Source: an uncultured Oxalobacteraceae bacterium (GTDB taxonomy: Bacteria > Pseudomonadota > Gammaproteobacteria > Burkholderiales > Burkholderiaceae). Taken from it: DNA of 33,319 nucleotides. This document shows positions 26,546 through 33,319 of this stretch, one piece after another. The translations under genes were made by a program, and so were the position numbers. Numbering within the stretch: position 1 is the first letter of the stretch; every line of letters begins with the position of its first letter. The DNA is taken from contig CAMLDH010000005.1 of NCBI GenBank assembly GCA_946478765.1, forward strand, positions 1-33,319, in the 5' to 3' direction. Under the pieces are notes generated by a model. That model worked only from the letters and a program-made list of their open reading frames with translations. It was not told where the DNA came from and ran no database searches.

Positions 26546-27057
26546 ACATCGTTCCTTTCAAGGTCCATTGGAGATTGATCGGATGCTCTTGCCTGACGAA
26601 ATCGTGTCGTACTGCAGTGCTGAGGCTTCCCTTTTTTGTGCGGTCACACTACCTCGTTACGCATCCGTAGATGCGATTCAAAATAATGCTAAACGCGACT
26701 CGTTCAGCCTGAGGTTCTGGAGTACGCCTACAACTTCTCGCGCTTGTGGCACGGGTTGGAGCAAACAGCCTTAAATTGTCAAAGCACGTCTGATCGCTGG
26801 GCCGCATTATGCGCTGCTAGCAAAAAGACCATATCCTTCGAGATTGCGAAGGGATTGATACGTTAATGCGTCGCACCATTTTGGTCAAGTCAAATTCCGT
26901 TAATTCCTTTTGAAATCAAGGATTTTGAGCAAAAAGCGCGCACAAACCAGGCCTTTTTTGCTAGCATGCGCACAGTTTGCAAGAAGAACCATAGGCAACT
27001 CCAACGGCATCAACCGACGAATTCCTTGGCCGCGCCTCAGACGGCGCGCCGCATTGC
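26546..27057. other. Divergent intergenic region between ilvI and the sigma factor gene
   Basis: This 512-base gap has no recognised gene. On the minus side a candidate sigma-70 promoter lies at 26860-26888, which would leave a leader of about 300 bases before ilvI. A small stem CGCATC-CGTA-GATGCG (26661-26676) lies in that leader but has no T run. I found no leader peptide rich in Leu, Val or Ile and no clear attenuator. The sigma factor gene promoter must lie in the right half, but no clear boxes are visible. Confidence 0.5.
26860..26888 (-). promoter_or_regulatory. Candidate sigma-70 promoter for the ilvIHC operon
   Basis: On the minus strand TTGACC (rc of 26883-26888) and TAACGT (rc of 26860-26865) are separated by 17 bases, a good match in spacing and -35 box and a fair -10 box. 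It faces ilvI about 310 bases away. The prediction rests on the motif only. Confidence 0.4.
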
Positions 27058-27627
27058 ATGGCAACCGACAAAGAACTTTCCGACTTCCTCGAAAATGTAG
27101 AGCGCCGCGCATTCAAGCAGGCTGTATACGCCGTCCGCAAGGATGAGGCGGCGCTCGACATAGTGCAAGATGCAATGATCAAACTGGCCGAGAAGTATGG
27201 CGACAAGCCTCCGGCCGAATTGCCTTTGCTGTTTCAACGCATTCTGCAAAATACCATTCACGATTTCTTCCGCCGGGAAAAAGTACGCAATACCTGGGTT
27301 AGTCTTTTTTCAAGTCTTGGCGGCGACACAGATGATAGCGAAGACTTCGATCTACTGGAAACTTACGAAGCTAAAAGCGGGTCCCAAGGCTCGGAATCCG
27401 GTGCCGACAAGGTCGAACGCAATCAGGTTCTCGCTGCCATAGATGAAGAAGTACAAAAACTGCCGACGCGTCAACGGGAAGCATTCCTCATGCGTTATTG
27501 GGAAGATATGGATGTAGCCGAAACCGCCGCCGCGATGGGATGCTCTGAAGGCAGTGTGAAAACGCATTGCTCACGAGCAACGCGTGCGTTGGCCCAGGCG
27601 CTGAAGGCCAAAGGAATACACTTATGA
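27058..27627 (+). CDS. ECF-type RNA polymerase sigma factor
   Basis: A 189-residue sigma-70 family factor with only regions 2 and 4. Region 2 (about 15-85) reads AFKQAVYAVRKDEAALDIVQ, DAMIKLAEKYG, then FQRILQNTIHDFFRREKVRN. An acidic and Ser/Gly-rich linker (about 90-125) separates it from region 4 (about 130-185), with LPTRQREAFLMRYWEDMDVAE and the helix-turn-helix AAMGCSEGSVKTHCSRATRAL. The ATG at 27058 has a weak ribosome-binding site. It starts a four-gene block with DUF3619, DUF3106 and RDD proteins; the next gene overlaps its stop by four bases (ATGA). The order sigma factor then one-helix membrane protein suggests that the DUF3619 protein may act as an anti-sigma factor, but this is inference. 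Confidence 0.88.
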   Translation: MATDKELSDFLENVERRAFKQAVYAVRKDEAALDIVQDAMIKLAEKYGDKPPAELPLLFQRILQNTIHDFFRREKVRNTWVSLFSSLGGDTDDSEDFDLLETYEAKSGSQGSESGADKVERNQVLAAIDEEVQKLPTRQREAFLMRYWEDMDVAETAAAMGCSEGSVKTHCSRATRALAQALKAKGIHL

Positions 27628-28028
27628 ACACTGAAGAAATCAACTTCGCTTACAAAGTGCGTCACGCACTCAATGAAAATCTCGACATTTTGCCTGCCTC
27701 GACAGCCAATCGACTGGCTTCTGCGCGAAAAATTGCCTTATCTCGCAAGAAAAACGACGCGCCGCTGCATATGCTTGCATCTCAACGCGCGCTGGCGGGA
27801 CAAATCGGCAATTTTTTTAACGAGCCATTGTCATGGATCGGTCGCATGAGCTTGGCAATTCCAGTTATTGTGGTAGTTATCGGCTTGATCGGCATTTACC
27901 AAGCTGAACAACAACAACGCATTAGTGAAATTGCAGATATCGACGTTGCTGTTCTGGCAGATGAATTGCCTCTTACCGCCTATCTGGATCATGGCTTTAA
28001 CGCCTATCTCGCCAAACGGGTGGACTAA
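27624..28028 (+). CDS. DUF3619-family single-pass membrane protein, possible anti-sigma factor
   Basis: A 134-residue protein whose ATG overlaps the TGA of the sigma factor gene; AAAGGAAT lies upstream at suitable distance. The N-terminal half is cytoplasmic in appearance: FAYKVRHALNENLDILPAST, then RLASARKIALSRKK. A single transmembrane helix is at about 75-93 (LAIPVIVVVIGLIGIY). The short C-terminal part, with AQQQQR-type residues and DVAVLADELPLTAYLDHGF, would be periplasmic. This fits DUF3619 of betaproteobacteria. The tight coupling with the sigma gene and the topology resemble anti-sigma factors, but no zinc-binding HxxxCxxC motif is present. Confidence 0.82.
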   Translation: MNTEEINFAYKVRHALNENLDILPASTANRLASARKIALSRKKNDAPLHMLASQRALAGQIGNFFNEPLSWIGRMSLAIPVIVVVIGLIGIYQAEQQQRISEIADIDVAVLADELPLTAYLDHGFNAYLAKRVD

Positions 28029-28030
28029 GC

Positions 28031-28681
28031 ATGGCGCAAAGATGGTCCGTCGCCACCGCCCGCGGCTTGCGGGCGGTCTGCTTTTTGGGCGCTGTGCTGA
28101 CGGCTGCCGTAGCTAACGGTCAAGCGAATACGGGCGCCGGCCTTCCGCATGCAGCTGCCTCATCGCCCAATAGTAAACCGGCGCCCATACAACCAGCTAC
28201 CAAACCCGTGTGGGCCGAGCTGACCCCGGCACAACGACAAGCTCTTGCGCCTCTTGCCACCGAGTGGGACAAGATCGAAGATATCCGGAAAAAAAAGTGG
28301 CTTGAAATCGCGAACAAGTTTTCGGCCATGAAACCTGACGAACAACAACGCATGCACACTCGCATGCGGGATTGGGCGAAACTGACACCGGAACAACGAC
28401 GTGTTGCCCGCGAGAGCTATGCGCGTTCGAAAAAACTCAATCCGGATCAAAAATCTGCACAATGGCAGCAATATCAACAGTTGCCGGAAGACCAAAAAAA
28501 GAAACTGGCAGCCGACACTGCGAGCAAAAAGCATGTCGCCAATTTACCCCCTGCGCATAGCAAGAACAAGACAGTGCCGCCGATCAAATCCACACCCAAG
28601 CCTGTGCTCGAACAGTCGGTAACGCCGCAAGTGGCAAACCAGTCGGTTATTCAGCCATCTGCACCGCCAGCAACTAAATAA
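28031..28681 (+). CDS. DUF3106-family secreted or periplasmic protein
   Basis: A 216-residue protein with an N-terminal export signal (ARGLRAVCFLGAVLTAAVANG, about 8-28), followed by a Pro/Ala-rich stretch. The conserved core at about 60-140 is rich in Trp, Pro and charged residues: VWAELTPAQRQALAPLATEW, IRKKKWLEIANKFSAMKPDE, MRDWAKLTPEQRRVARE. This repeating L-x-P-x-Q/E-R-x-A-L/R pattern is typical of DUF3106. The C-terminal third is Lys/Pro/Ser-rich and likely unfolded. It starts two bases after the DUF3619 stop and precedes the RDD gene, so it is most likely co-transcribed with the sigma factor. No biochemical role is known to me. Confidence 0.82.
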   Translation: MAQRWSVATARGLRAVCFLGAVLTAAVANGQANTGAGLPHAAASSPNSKPAPIQPATKPVWAELTPAQRQALAPLATEWDKIEDIRKKKWLEIANKFSAMKPDEQQRMHTRMRDWAKLTPEQRRVARESYARSKKLNPDQKSAQWQQYQQLPEDQKKKLAADTASKKHVANLPPAHSKNKTVPPIKSTPKPVLEQSVTPQVANQSVIQPSAPPATK

Positions 28682-28689
28682 ACGCCTCG

Positions 28690-29196
28690 TTGAACATCAT
28701 TACTACGCCACCGCTAAAACGCCGTCTTGCCAGCATGGTATATGAAGCCATGCTGCTGTTTGGCGTCGTATTTATCGCGGGTTGGTTGTTCGATACGCTC
28801 ACCCAGAGCCGGCACGCATTGACCTTGCGCCATGCTCGACAGTTCTGGCTGTTTCTCGTGCTAGGAGTTTATTTCGTTTTCTTCTGGCGGCGCAGCGGAC
28901 AAACCTTGGCAATGAAGACATGGCGGATCAAGCTCGTTGTTCCTGGCGCCACTCAAGTTCCGCTGACCAAGGCGATTACACGCTATTTACTCGCATGGAT
29001 GTGGTTTTTGCCCGCCATGGCCTTGGATTATGCGTTCGATCTCAAAGGGTGGGCCAGCATTGCTGTCATTGCGATCGGCATGGCGCTGTGGGCGATGACG
29101 ATACGACTGAATAAAGATCGTCAGTTTTTGCATGATCAACTGGTCGGCACGCGACTCATTCATTTCAACACGCCTGCGGTCCGTAAAAAAGTCTAA
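28690..29196 (+). CDS. RDD-family membrane protein
   Basis: A 168-residue inner-membrane protein of the RDD family. The family start (K)RRLASMVYEAMLLFGVVF is present, with variation in the Arg-Asp-Asp pattern. Hydrophobic helices lie at about 17-36, 51-66, 103-117 and 120-138. The second conserved part reads GQTLAMKTWRIKLV, and the end has HDQLVGTRLI. The start is uncertain: TTG at 28690 follows the DUF3106 stop by eight bases without a clear ribosome-binding site, while the ATG at 28735 would remove the conserved first Arg residues. It closes the four-gene block and is convergent with the next gene. RDD proteins are mostly of unknown function; some affect ion transport. Confidence 0.85.
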   Translation: MNIITTPPLKRRLASMVYEAMLLFGVVFIAGWLFDTLTQSRHALTLRHARQFWLFLVLGVYFVFFWRRSGQTLAMKTWRIKLVVPGATQVPLTKAITRYLLAWMWFLPAMALDYAFDLKGWASIAVIAIGMALWAMTIRLNKDRQFLHDQLVGTRLIHFNTPAVRKKV

Positions 29197-29286
29197 TCCC
29201 GTCGTGAACAGACGTGAGAATCAGCTGCTTCATTGCGCCAAAGAGCCACTCAAAAAAATGACGCGGATCTGTTTCGCGTATAACAC

Positions 29287-29985
29287 TCACTCCAACGCAA
29301 ACGGCCGTATTCGTTCTGCATACAAATTATCCATCATCGCCGCCTCGCGCGCGATAATCGTCGCGACGAAAATACGCGGCTGCTTCATCCCCTTGAAGGC
29401 GACAAATCCACGTTCAAGAAAATCGTGCAATTCAGATAGCTTCGCCAACTTCGCCGGGCCACGCATCATTTTAAGCGTACTGCCGATGAGAGGAACCCGC
29501 ACCAGTTCGCACAGCGAATTTCCCACCGATTGCACGTACGCCAACTGCTTCTCGCGGTCGACACGCTGTGTCAATTGCCTATAAGCGGCGATGTAATCGT
29601 CTTCAGAAAACAGTTCGCCCAGGCGCGACGCCATTACCGCATCAAGCGATTCCGACAACGCGTCGAGCGCCATCGCATCCGCGATCGTTGCCAGCGCCTG
29701 CACGGGCAGTAATTTTTCCATCACCGGGATAATGCGTTCAATATCCGCATCCCGCTGCGTCATGTCTTCCGCACCATATAAATCGTTCAAGAAAAACTGC
29801 GCCGCCGTACGCGATTCCGGACTTGCCAGTAAATCAGCATGGGTCATGGCCATCCGCTCAGATTGAAAACGCTTGAGAGCACAGCGGGCGGCATGGGTTG
29901 CGATGTTGGCCTTGGCCGCTTGGCGCTGTGCCATCACCGAGCGCAATTCACGGCGGAGTGTTGCAACGGCATCCTGCTTTTTCAT
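29287..29985 (-). CDS. Conserved hypothetical protein
   Basis: A 232-residue, mostly helical protein without signal peptide or membrane helix. Notable segments are SERMAMTHADLLASPESRTA, FFLNDLYGAEDMTQRDADIE, VDREKQLAYVQSVG and LERGFVAFKGMKQPRIFV. The FFLNDLYG...RD pattern is familiar from uncharacterised proteins in Burkholderiales, but I cannot name a function. It is convergent with the RDD gene (91 bases, no clear terminator) and divergent from the lipase-like gene. Its composition agrees with the core genes around it. The ATG at 29985 starts MKKQDAV with a weak ribosome-binding site. Confidence 0.75.
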   Translation of the reverse strand: MKKQDAVATLRRELRSVMAQRQAAKANIATHAARCALKRFQSERMAMTHADLLASPESRTAAQFFLNDLYGAEDMTQRDADIERIIPVMEKLLPVQALATIADAMALDALSESLDAVMASRLGELFSEDDYIAAYRQLTQRVDREKQLAYVQSVGNSLCELVRVPLIGSTLKMMRGPAKLAKLSELHDFLERGFVAFKGMKQPRIFVATIIAREAAMMDNLYAERIRPFALE

Positions 29986-30245
29986 ATGAAAATCAAATTC
30001 AAATACATGTGAACAAGCACTAACGGGAATGAAACCGGATCGACCGATTATGACATTCTCATTCTCAAATTATGCTGCTTTTATTTAACGAAAAGCCCTG
30101 TTCACAGTAAAACTTATTCGAGGGTTCGAACTCTCACAAGAGACATGGCCTCTTCCCTATCATGCTGAAGGACGCACTTTCATTCGGTTCGCCGCAAATC
30201 ATCGACGACACAATTTCATGCGTACAAGGAGCTGTTGAGCATTGC

Positions 30246-31214
30246 ATGGTAGTCCGTATTACACGCCTATTGCTTTTGCTGCAGACCGCAATTGCCGCCG
30301 GATTTTTTTTGTTGGCGGTGAAGGTTTTGCAGGTAAACAATCTTTGGCTTGGCCTCGCTTTCGGCATTACGGCAGTTTTGCTGCTGCGTCTGGCGATCAC
30401 TACGAATAATTTTTATCTCGCTTGGACTTATCGTAGCGAGACGCCTGCCGCTTTTCGGCTCAACTGGCGGCAGGTGTGCCGCTTGTTCCTGGGAGAATTT
30501 AGCGCGACCTTGATCAGTTCCTCCTGGACCATGCCGTTTCACACGTTCAGAAAGCGCATTGCAAAAAATCCGACCTGTCTGCCGGTGCTGCTCATTCATG
30601 GTTATGGATGCAATAGCGGCTATTGGCACAGCATGAGTAAAGTATTGATGCACGCGAATATTACGCATTATGCAGTTGACATGGAGCCCGTGTTCGGCAC
30701 CATCGATGCCTATGCTCCTATCGTGCATGACACGGTGGAAGCCATGTGTACCGATACCGGTCACGACAGAATCGTTATCGTCGCGCATAGCATGGGCGGC
30801 CTCGCGGCACGTGCCTATCTGCGGGATCATGGCAGCACTCGCATCGCCAGAATCATCACACTTGGCACGCCGCATTATGGAACCGGCTTGGCCAATTTTG
30901 GCCCCGGCATCAATAGCCAACAAATGCGCTGGAAAGGCAACGGCCAACATGGAAAATCGAGTAGCTGGCTGCACCAATTGGCGGATCGGGAAGATTGCGC
31001 TACATCCGCCCTTTTCGTATCAATTTACTCGCACCACGACAACATCATTTCGCCACAAACATCCTCTTTCCTGCCAGGCGCGAAAAACATCGAAGTCCAT
31101 GGAATCGGTCACGTAGCATTGGCGCTCGATCCGACCATCCAGACCAAAGTGATTGAAGAAATTCGGCTTGCTTCGCAAGTCATTGCAACAATGCCGGCAA
31201 AAAAATCCGCGTAA
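30246..31214 (+). CDS. Membrane-anchored alpha/beta hydrolase (lipase-like)
   Basis: A 322-residue protein with two N-terminal hydrophobic helices (about 6-28, LLLLLQTAIAAGFFLLAVKV; and 32-50, LWLGLAFGITAVLLLRL), then an alpha/beta hydrolase domain. The oxyanion region is LLIHGYGCNSGYW (about 115-127). The nucleophile elbow AHSMGGLAAR has Ser182. The likely catalytic His is in GIGHVALALD near residue 292. The THY-GTG region (LGTPHYGTGLANF) is typical of triacylglycerol-lipase-like enzymes. The start is uncertain: ATG 30246 lies just before the first helix, with AAGGAG 14 bases upstream; an in-frame ATG at 30162 would add 28 residues but has no ribosome-binding site. A lipid or ester substrate is likely; specificity is unknown. 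Confidence 0.82.
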   Translation: MVVRITRLLLLLQTAIAAGFFLLAVKVLQVNNLWLGLAFGITAVLLLRLAITTNNFYLAWTYRSETPAAFRLNWRQVCRLFLGEFSATLISSSWTMPFHTFRKRIAKNPTCLPVLLIHGYGCNSGYWHSMSKVLMHANITHYAVDMEPVFGTIDAYAPIVHDTVEAMCTDTGHDRIVIVAHSMGGLAARAYLRDHGSTRIARIITLGTPHYGTGLANFGPGINSQQMRWKGNGQHGKSSSWLHQLADREDCATSALFVSIYSHHDNIISPQTSSFLPGAKNIEVHGIGHVALALDPTIQTKVIEEIRLASQVIATMPAKKSA

Positions 31215-31239
31215 CAACAGGTGCGGTTACTTCAGCGCG

Positions 31240-31455
31240 TTATTCTTTGCCTGTGATAATTCTCTGACCGTCCGGTGTGGCGATACGCGCAACGAGATAC
31301 GGTTCCCCACCACGATCGGCGGCATGCACCGTCAACTTTGGTTCCGCATCCAGGCCGATTTCCGCCCACCGTGTCACAAGCCATTCCGGCTGCGGATAAT
31401 AGGCTTCCAAATGCAGCAGCCGATACCCAAAATCCGGATAGAAGTTTATTGTCAA
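31240..31455 (-). pseudogene. Short open frame resembling the C-terminal end of a VOC/glyoxalase-like protein
   Basis: A 71-codon frame from TTG 31455 reads YRLLHLEAYYPQPEWLVTRW, then AEIGLDAEPKLTVHAADRG and a final YLVARIATPDGQRIITGKE. The pattern (a strand with a L.L.A..P.P..L, then a short V.V segment, then LVAR..TP.G) resembles the C-terminal domain found in glyoxalase-like (VOC) proteins. The N-terminal VOC fold is missing and the start is weak. It may instead be a complete small protein. It is convergent with the lipase gene, 25 bases away. Coding composition is good, but identification is weak. Confidence 0.4.
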
Positions 31456-31629
31456 TTAACAAGTCTTCCATTACAGAATTACTGGCAACGTCGCTTGACG
31501 TTGAACTTTTCTAATAGTTTGGCAACTGAATATTAATGCATCCATTTTCAGATGTTCACACTACAACAGCGCGAGTGCAAAAATCGGATTGTCCGTTTAT
31601 TTTTGCCCGCACAAGTCCAGGAACTCTCT

Positions 31630-32106
31630 ATGAAAAAATTAATTTCCATCCTCGCGGTTGCACTCGCGACATTGAGCGGGGCCTCCCATGTCTTTGCTGC
31701 CGATATCGTTGACACTGCGGTTGCAACCGGCTCGTTGAAGACCTTTGTCGCCGCCTTAAAAGCGGCAGGTTTTACGCAAGCACTCAAAAGCTCAGGGCCT
31801 TATACAGTATTCGCCCCATCTGATGAAGCCTTTGCTAAGCTACCGACAGGCACTTGGGATGCGCTGATAAAAGACAAAGCCAAACTGGCGCAAGTGTTGG
31901 CCTATCATGTTGTACCCGGCAAGATCCTGGTAGCCGAGGTGAAACCTGGAAATGTAAAAACCGTTCAAGGCAGTACGCTTCGTCTTGCTTCAGACAACGG
32001 GCAGGTCACAGTCAATGACGCGAAGATCACGCAAAGCGACGTGTTAGCAGACAACGGCATTATTCATGCGATTGATGCCGTTGTGTTGCCGAACAAGGAG
32101 AAATAG
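31630..32106 (+). CDS. Secreted fasciclin (FAS1) domain protein
   Basis: A 158-residue exported protein with a signal peptide (residues 1-24, KKLISILAVALATLSGASHVFA) and a single FAS1 domain. Both FAS1 landmarks are visible: H1 box GPYTVFAPSDEAFAKLP and the YHVVPGKI segment, then H2 box GIIHAIDAVVLP at the C-terminus. Length is typical of single-domain bacterial members, which function at the cell surface in adhesion or matrix association. The ATG at 31630 is preferred, because the upstream in-frame part to 31552 is not signal-like. A bidirectional terminator follows 92 bases after the stop. Confidence 0.92.
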   Translation: MKKLISILAVALATLSGASHVFAADIVDTAVATGSLKTFVAALKAAGFTQALKSSGPYTVFAPSDEAFAKLPTGTWDALIKDKAKLAQVLAYHVVPGKILVAEVKPGNVKTVQGSTLRLASDNGQVTVNDAKITQSDVLADNGIIHAIDAVVLPNKEK

Positions 32107-32197
32107 CGCTTGCGTCGATCAGAATGGTGTACCCTCCCGGCTCTTCGTTCTTCGTTCGTCGCACTTCATTCGTTTCGTTGCACTTGCCGCGAACCAT

Positions 32198-32232
32198 AAA
32201 AAATGGACCTGCATGAACGCAGGCCCATTTTT
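32198..32232. terminator. Bidirectional intrinsic terminator
   Basis: AAAAATGG-A-CCTGC (from 32198) pairs with GCAGG-C-CCATTTTT (to 32232) around ATGAAC; there is one mismatch in the stem. It ends the fasciclin transcript and could serve the coding-like relic on the opposite strand, whose stop codon lies 15 bases away at 32247. Confidence 0.88.
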
Positions 32233-32246
32233 CGATTCAACACGCT

Positions 32247-32486
32247 TTAAACACTGAGACGCAAACCGGCATTCATTTGCGATGTCTTCTTGTCGCCATC
32301 CTTTTTTGCCGCATCGGAATCCGGGAACATGCAGAAGCTGGCATTCATTACGATTTGCCAGCGGAGATCCTGATCAACCAAGAGACGATCACGCGGGATA
32401 TCCACTCGCAGTCAAAATTCATCAACAGACAACCGAAATGCGATCCCCACCGGCACCGGATGCCGCGGATGCTTTCGTGGATTGAT
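32247..32486 (-). pseudogene. Coding-like relic of unknown family with one nonsense codon
   Basis: On the minus strand a frame reads HPVPVGIAFRLSVDEF, a TGA at 32412-32414 (a Trp codon would fit), then LRVDIPRDRLLVDQDLRWQI, VMNASFCMFPDSDAAKKDGD and KKTSQMNAGLRLSV to a TAA at 32247-32249. The composition is more protein-like than other frames here, and the stop lies just before a bidirectional terminator, as expected for a true 3' end. No start codon is seen before the in-frame TAA at 32487-32489, so the 5' end is missing. I do not recognise the family. Confidence 0.35.
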
Positions 32487-32497
32487 TTATCGGTGTT

Positions 32498-32635
32498 ATG
32501 CTAGAAAAAAGCCAGCATGAAGGTAAAAAAATAGATGATGTCGTGGCGTTATACGAAGAAGCCGCTGCGTGCGAACCGATGGATGCGATGGAGCGTATGG
32601 ATGTGGAAATGGCGAAGGAAGAACTGGAAGATTGA
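32498..32635 (+). CDS. Possible small acidic protein (45 residues)
   Basis: The ATG at 32498 opens a 45-residue frame: MLEKSQHEGKKIDDVVALYE, then EAAACEPMDAMERMDVEMAK and EELED. It is strongly acidic and predicted helical, and it ends six bases before the ATG of the LOG gene, suggesting co-translation. There is no clear ribosome-binding site. It could be a true small gene or the end of a decayed gene whose upstream part (to about 32282) is in the same frame but interrupted by TGA at 32483-32485. No family is recognised. Confidence 0.4.
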   Translation: MLEKSQHEGKKIDDVVALYEEAAACEPMDAMERMDVEMAKEELED

Positions 32636-32641
32636 GCCGTG

Positions 32642-33238
32642 ATGAAGTCTCTCTGCGTCTATTGCGGCTCGTCGTTTGGCGCAACACCATTATATGCAGA
32701 AGCCGCGCGTGCATTAGCGAAGGAAATGGTCGACAACAATATCGCGCTGGTTTATGGGGGCGGCAACGTCGGCCTCATGGGCGTTATCTCCGATGAGGTG
32801 CTGCGTCTGGACGGGGAAGTGACGGGAGTCATTCCGCAGGCGTTGATGGACAAGGAAGTCGGTCATGGCGGTCTGACGCGCCTGCATATCGTAAAAGACA
32901 TGCACGAACGCAAAGCGATGATGGCGGAATTGTCCGACGGTTTTATTGCGATGCCCGGCGGTATCGGCACCATGGAAGAACTATTCGAAGTGCTGACCTG
33001 GTCGCAACTCGGCTTCCATGACAAACCGATCGGCCTGCTGAATGCACACGGCTTCTATGATCGCCTGGTCGAATTCGTCCGGCATCTGGTGGACGAGCAG
33101 TTTTTAAAAGCAGAACAGGCCTCTCTATTGATGCACGAAGCGGATGCACCGACATTGTTAAAGCGATTCAAATCGTATCAACCCCAGTATCACGACAAAC
33201 TCCTGAATTGCGCCGACGCGAAAACCTTGCTTCCTTAA
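32642..33238 (+). CDS. LOG-family cytokinin riboside 5'-monophosphate phosphoribohydrolase-like protein
   Basis: A 198-residue cytoplasmic protein of the LOG / TIGR00730 family, which cleaves nucleoside 5'-monophosphates to base and ribose 5-phosphate. The Rossmann-like start is SLCVYCGSSFGA, then VYGGGNVGLMG. The catalytic and substrate-binding signature is PGGIGTMEELFE (about 105-116), together with the Arg of MHERKAMM. Length fits the family. ATG 32642 is preferred; GTG at 32639 is in frame directly before it. It follows the small acidic frame by six bases. In bacteria the physiological substrate is often AMP or other nucleotides. Confidence 0.9.
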   Translation: MKSLCVYCGSSFGATPLYAEAARALAKEMVDNNIALVYGGGNVGLMGVISDEVLRLDGEVTGVIPQALMDKEVGHGGLTRLHIVKDMHERKAMMAELSDGFIAMPGGIGTMEELFEVLTWSQLGFHDKPIGLLNAHGFYDRLVEFVRHLVDEQFLKAEQASLLMHEADAPTLLKRFKSYQPQYHDKLLNCADAKTLLP

Positions 33239-33283
33239 ACCTAGATTCGGCAGTTGACCGCTCGCTTTCGTCTGGAGAGCCGC

Positions 33284-33319
33284 ATGAACATTCACTTTTA
33301 TTCGTTCGATAACCGTCAC
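33284..33319 (+). CDS. Start of an unidentified gene, cut by the window end
   Basis: An ATG at 33284 preceded by GGAGAG at ideal distance opens a frame MNIHFYSFDNRH that continues beyond the window. It lies 45 bases after the LOG gene on the same strand. Too little is present to name it. Confidence 0.5.
   Translation, partial: MNIHFYSFDNRH

Noticed and set aside
26661..26676. Hairpin CGCATC-CGTA-GATGCG before ilvI as an attenuator
   Set aside because: There is no T run and no leader peptide with Leu, Val or Ile codons.

Overview
The window looks like chromosome of a betaproteobacterium of the order Burkholderiales, most likely family Oxalobacteraceae (Herminiimonas, Herbaspirillum or Collimonas type). 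This rests on the core gene order ilvI-ilvH-ilvC-psd-pssA-leuA and rpsO-pnp, on a sigma factor/DUF3619/DUF3106/RDD cluster, and on protein sequences that read as typical for that group. The placement comes from recognition, not from a database search.

Right part (about 15.7-33.3 kb): mostly core genome. Minus-strand genes are ilvI, ilvH and ilvC (branched-chain amino acids), a SIMPL-domain protein, a broken psd, pssA (phosphatidylserine synthase), leuA, rpsO and pnp. Plus-strand genes are a lipoprotein next to rpsO, an ECF-type sigma factor followed by DUF3619, DUF3106 and RDD membrane proteins, a membrane-anchored lipase-like hydrolase, a secreted fasciclin-domain protein and a LOG-family nucleoside-monophosphate phosphoribohydrolase. 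Several clear intrinsic terminators separate the units.

Left part (1-15.7 kb): an accessory zone between qor (977-1957) and pnp (15783-17915). From memory these two are neighbours, followed by tpiA, in related genomes. The zone is a graveyard of mobile DNA: an IS701-like remnant, two IS630 pieces, a probable IS5 scrap, an IS4 remnant, another DDE transposase remnant, and one complete IS4-type element with 18-bp inverted repeats and a 14-bp target duplication. Relics of a GAF gene, a GGDEF-EAL gene, a thiolase and a short-chain dehydrogenase lie between them.

Two intact signalling units sit in this zone. The first is a tightly packed three-gene operon: TonB-dependent receptor, YfiR-family periplasmic protein, and a membrane hybrid histidine kinase. 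It looks like an outer-membrane-to-cytoplasm sensory relay and is the best candidate here for a poorly described system. The second is a large PAS/GAF diguanylate cyclase with intact GGDEF and I-site motifs. The most notable defect in the core genome is psd, which has lost its catalytic part while its neighbours are intact.
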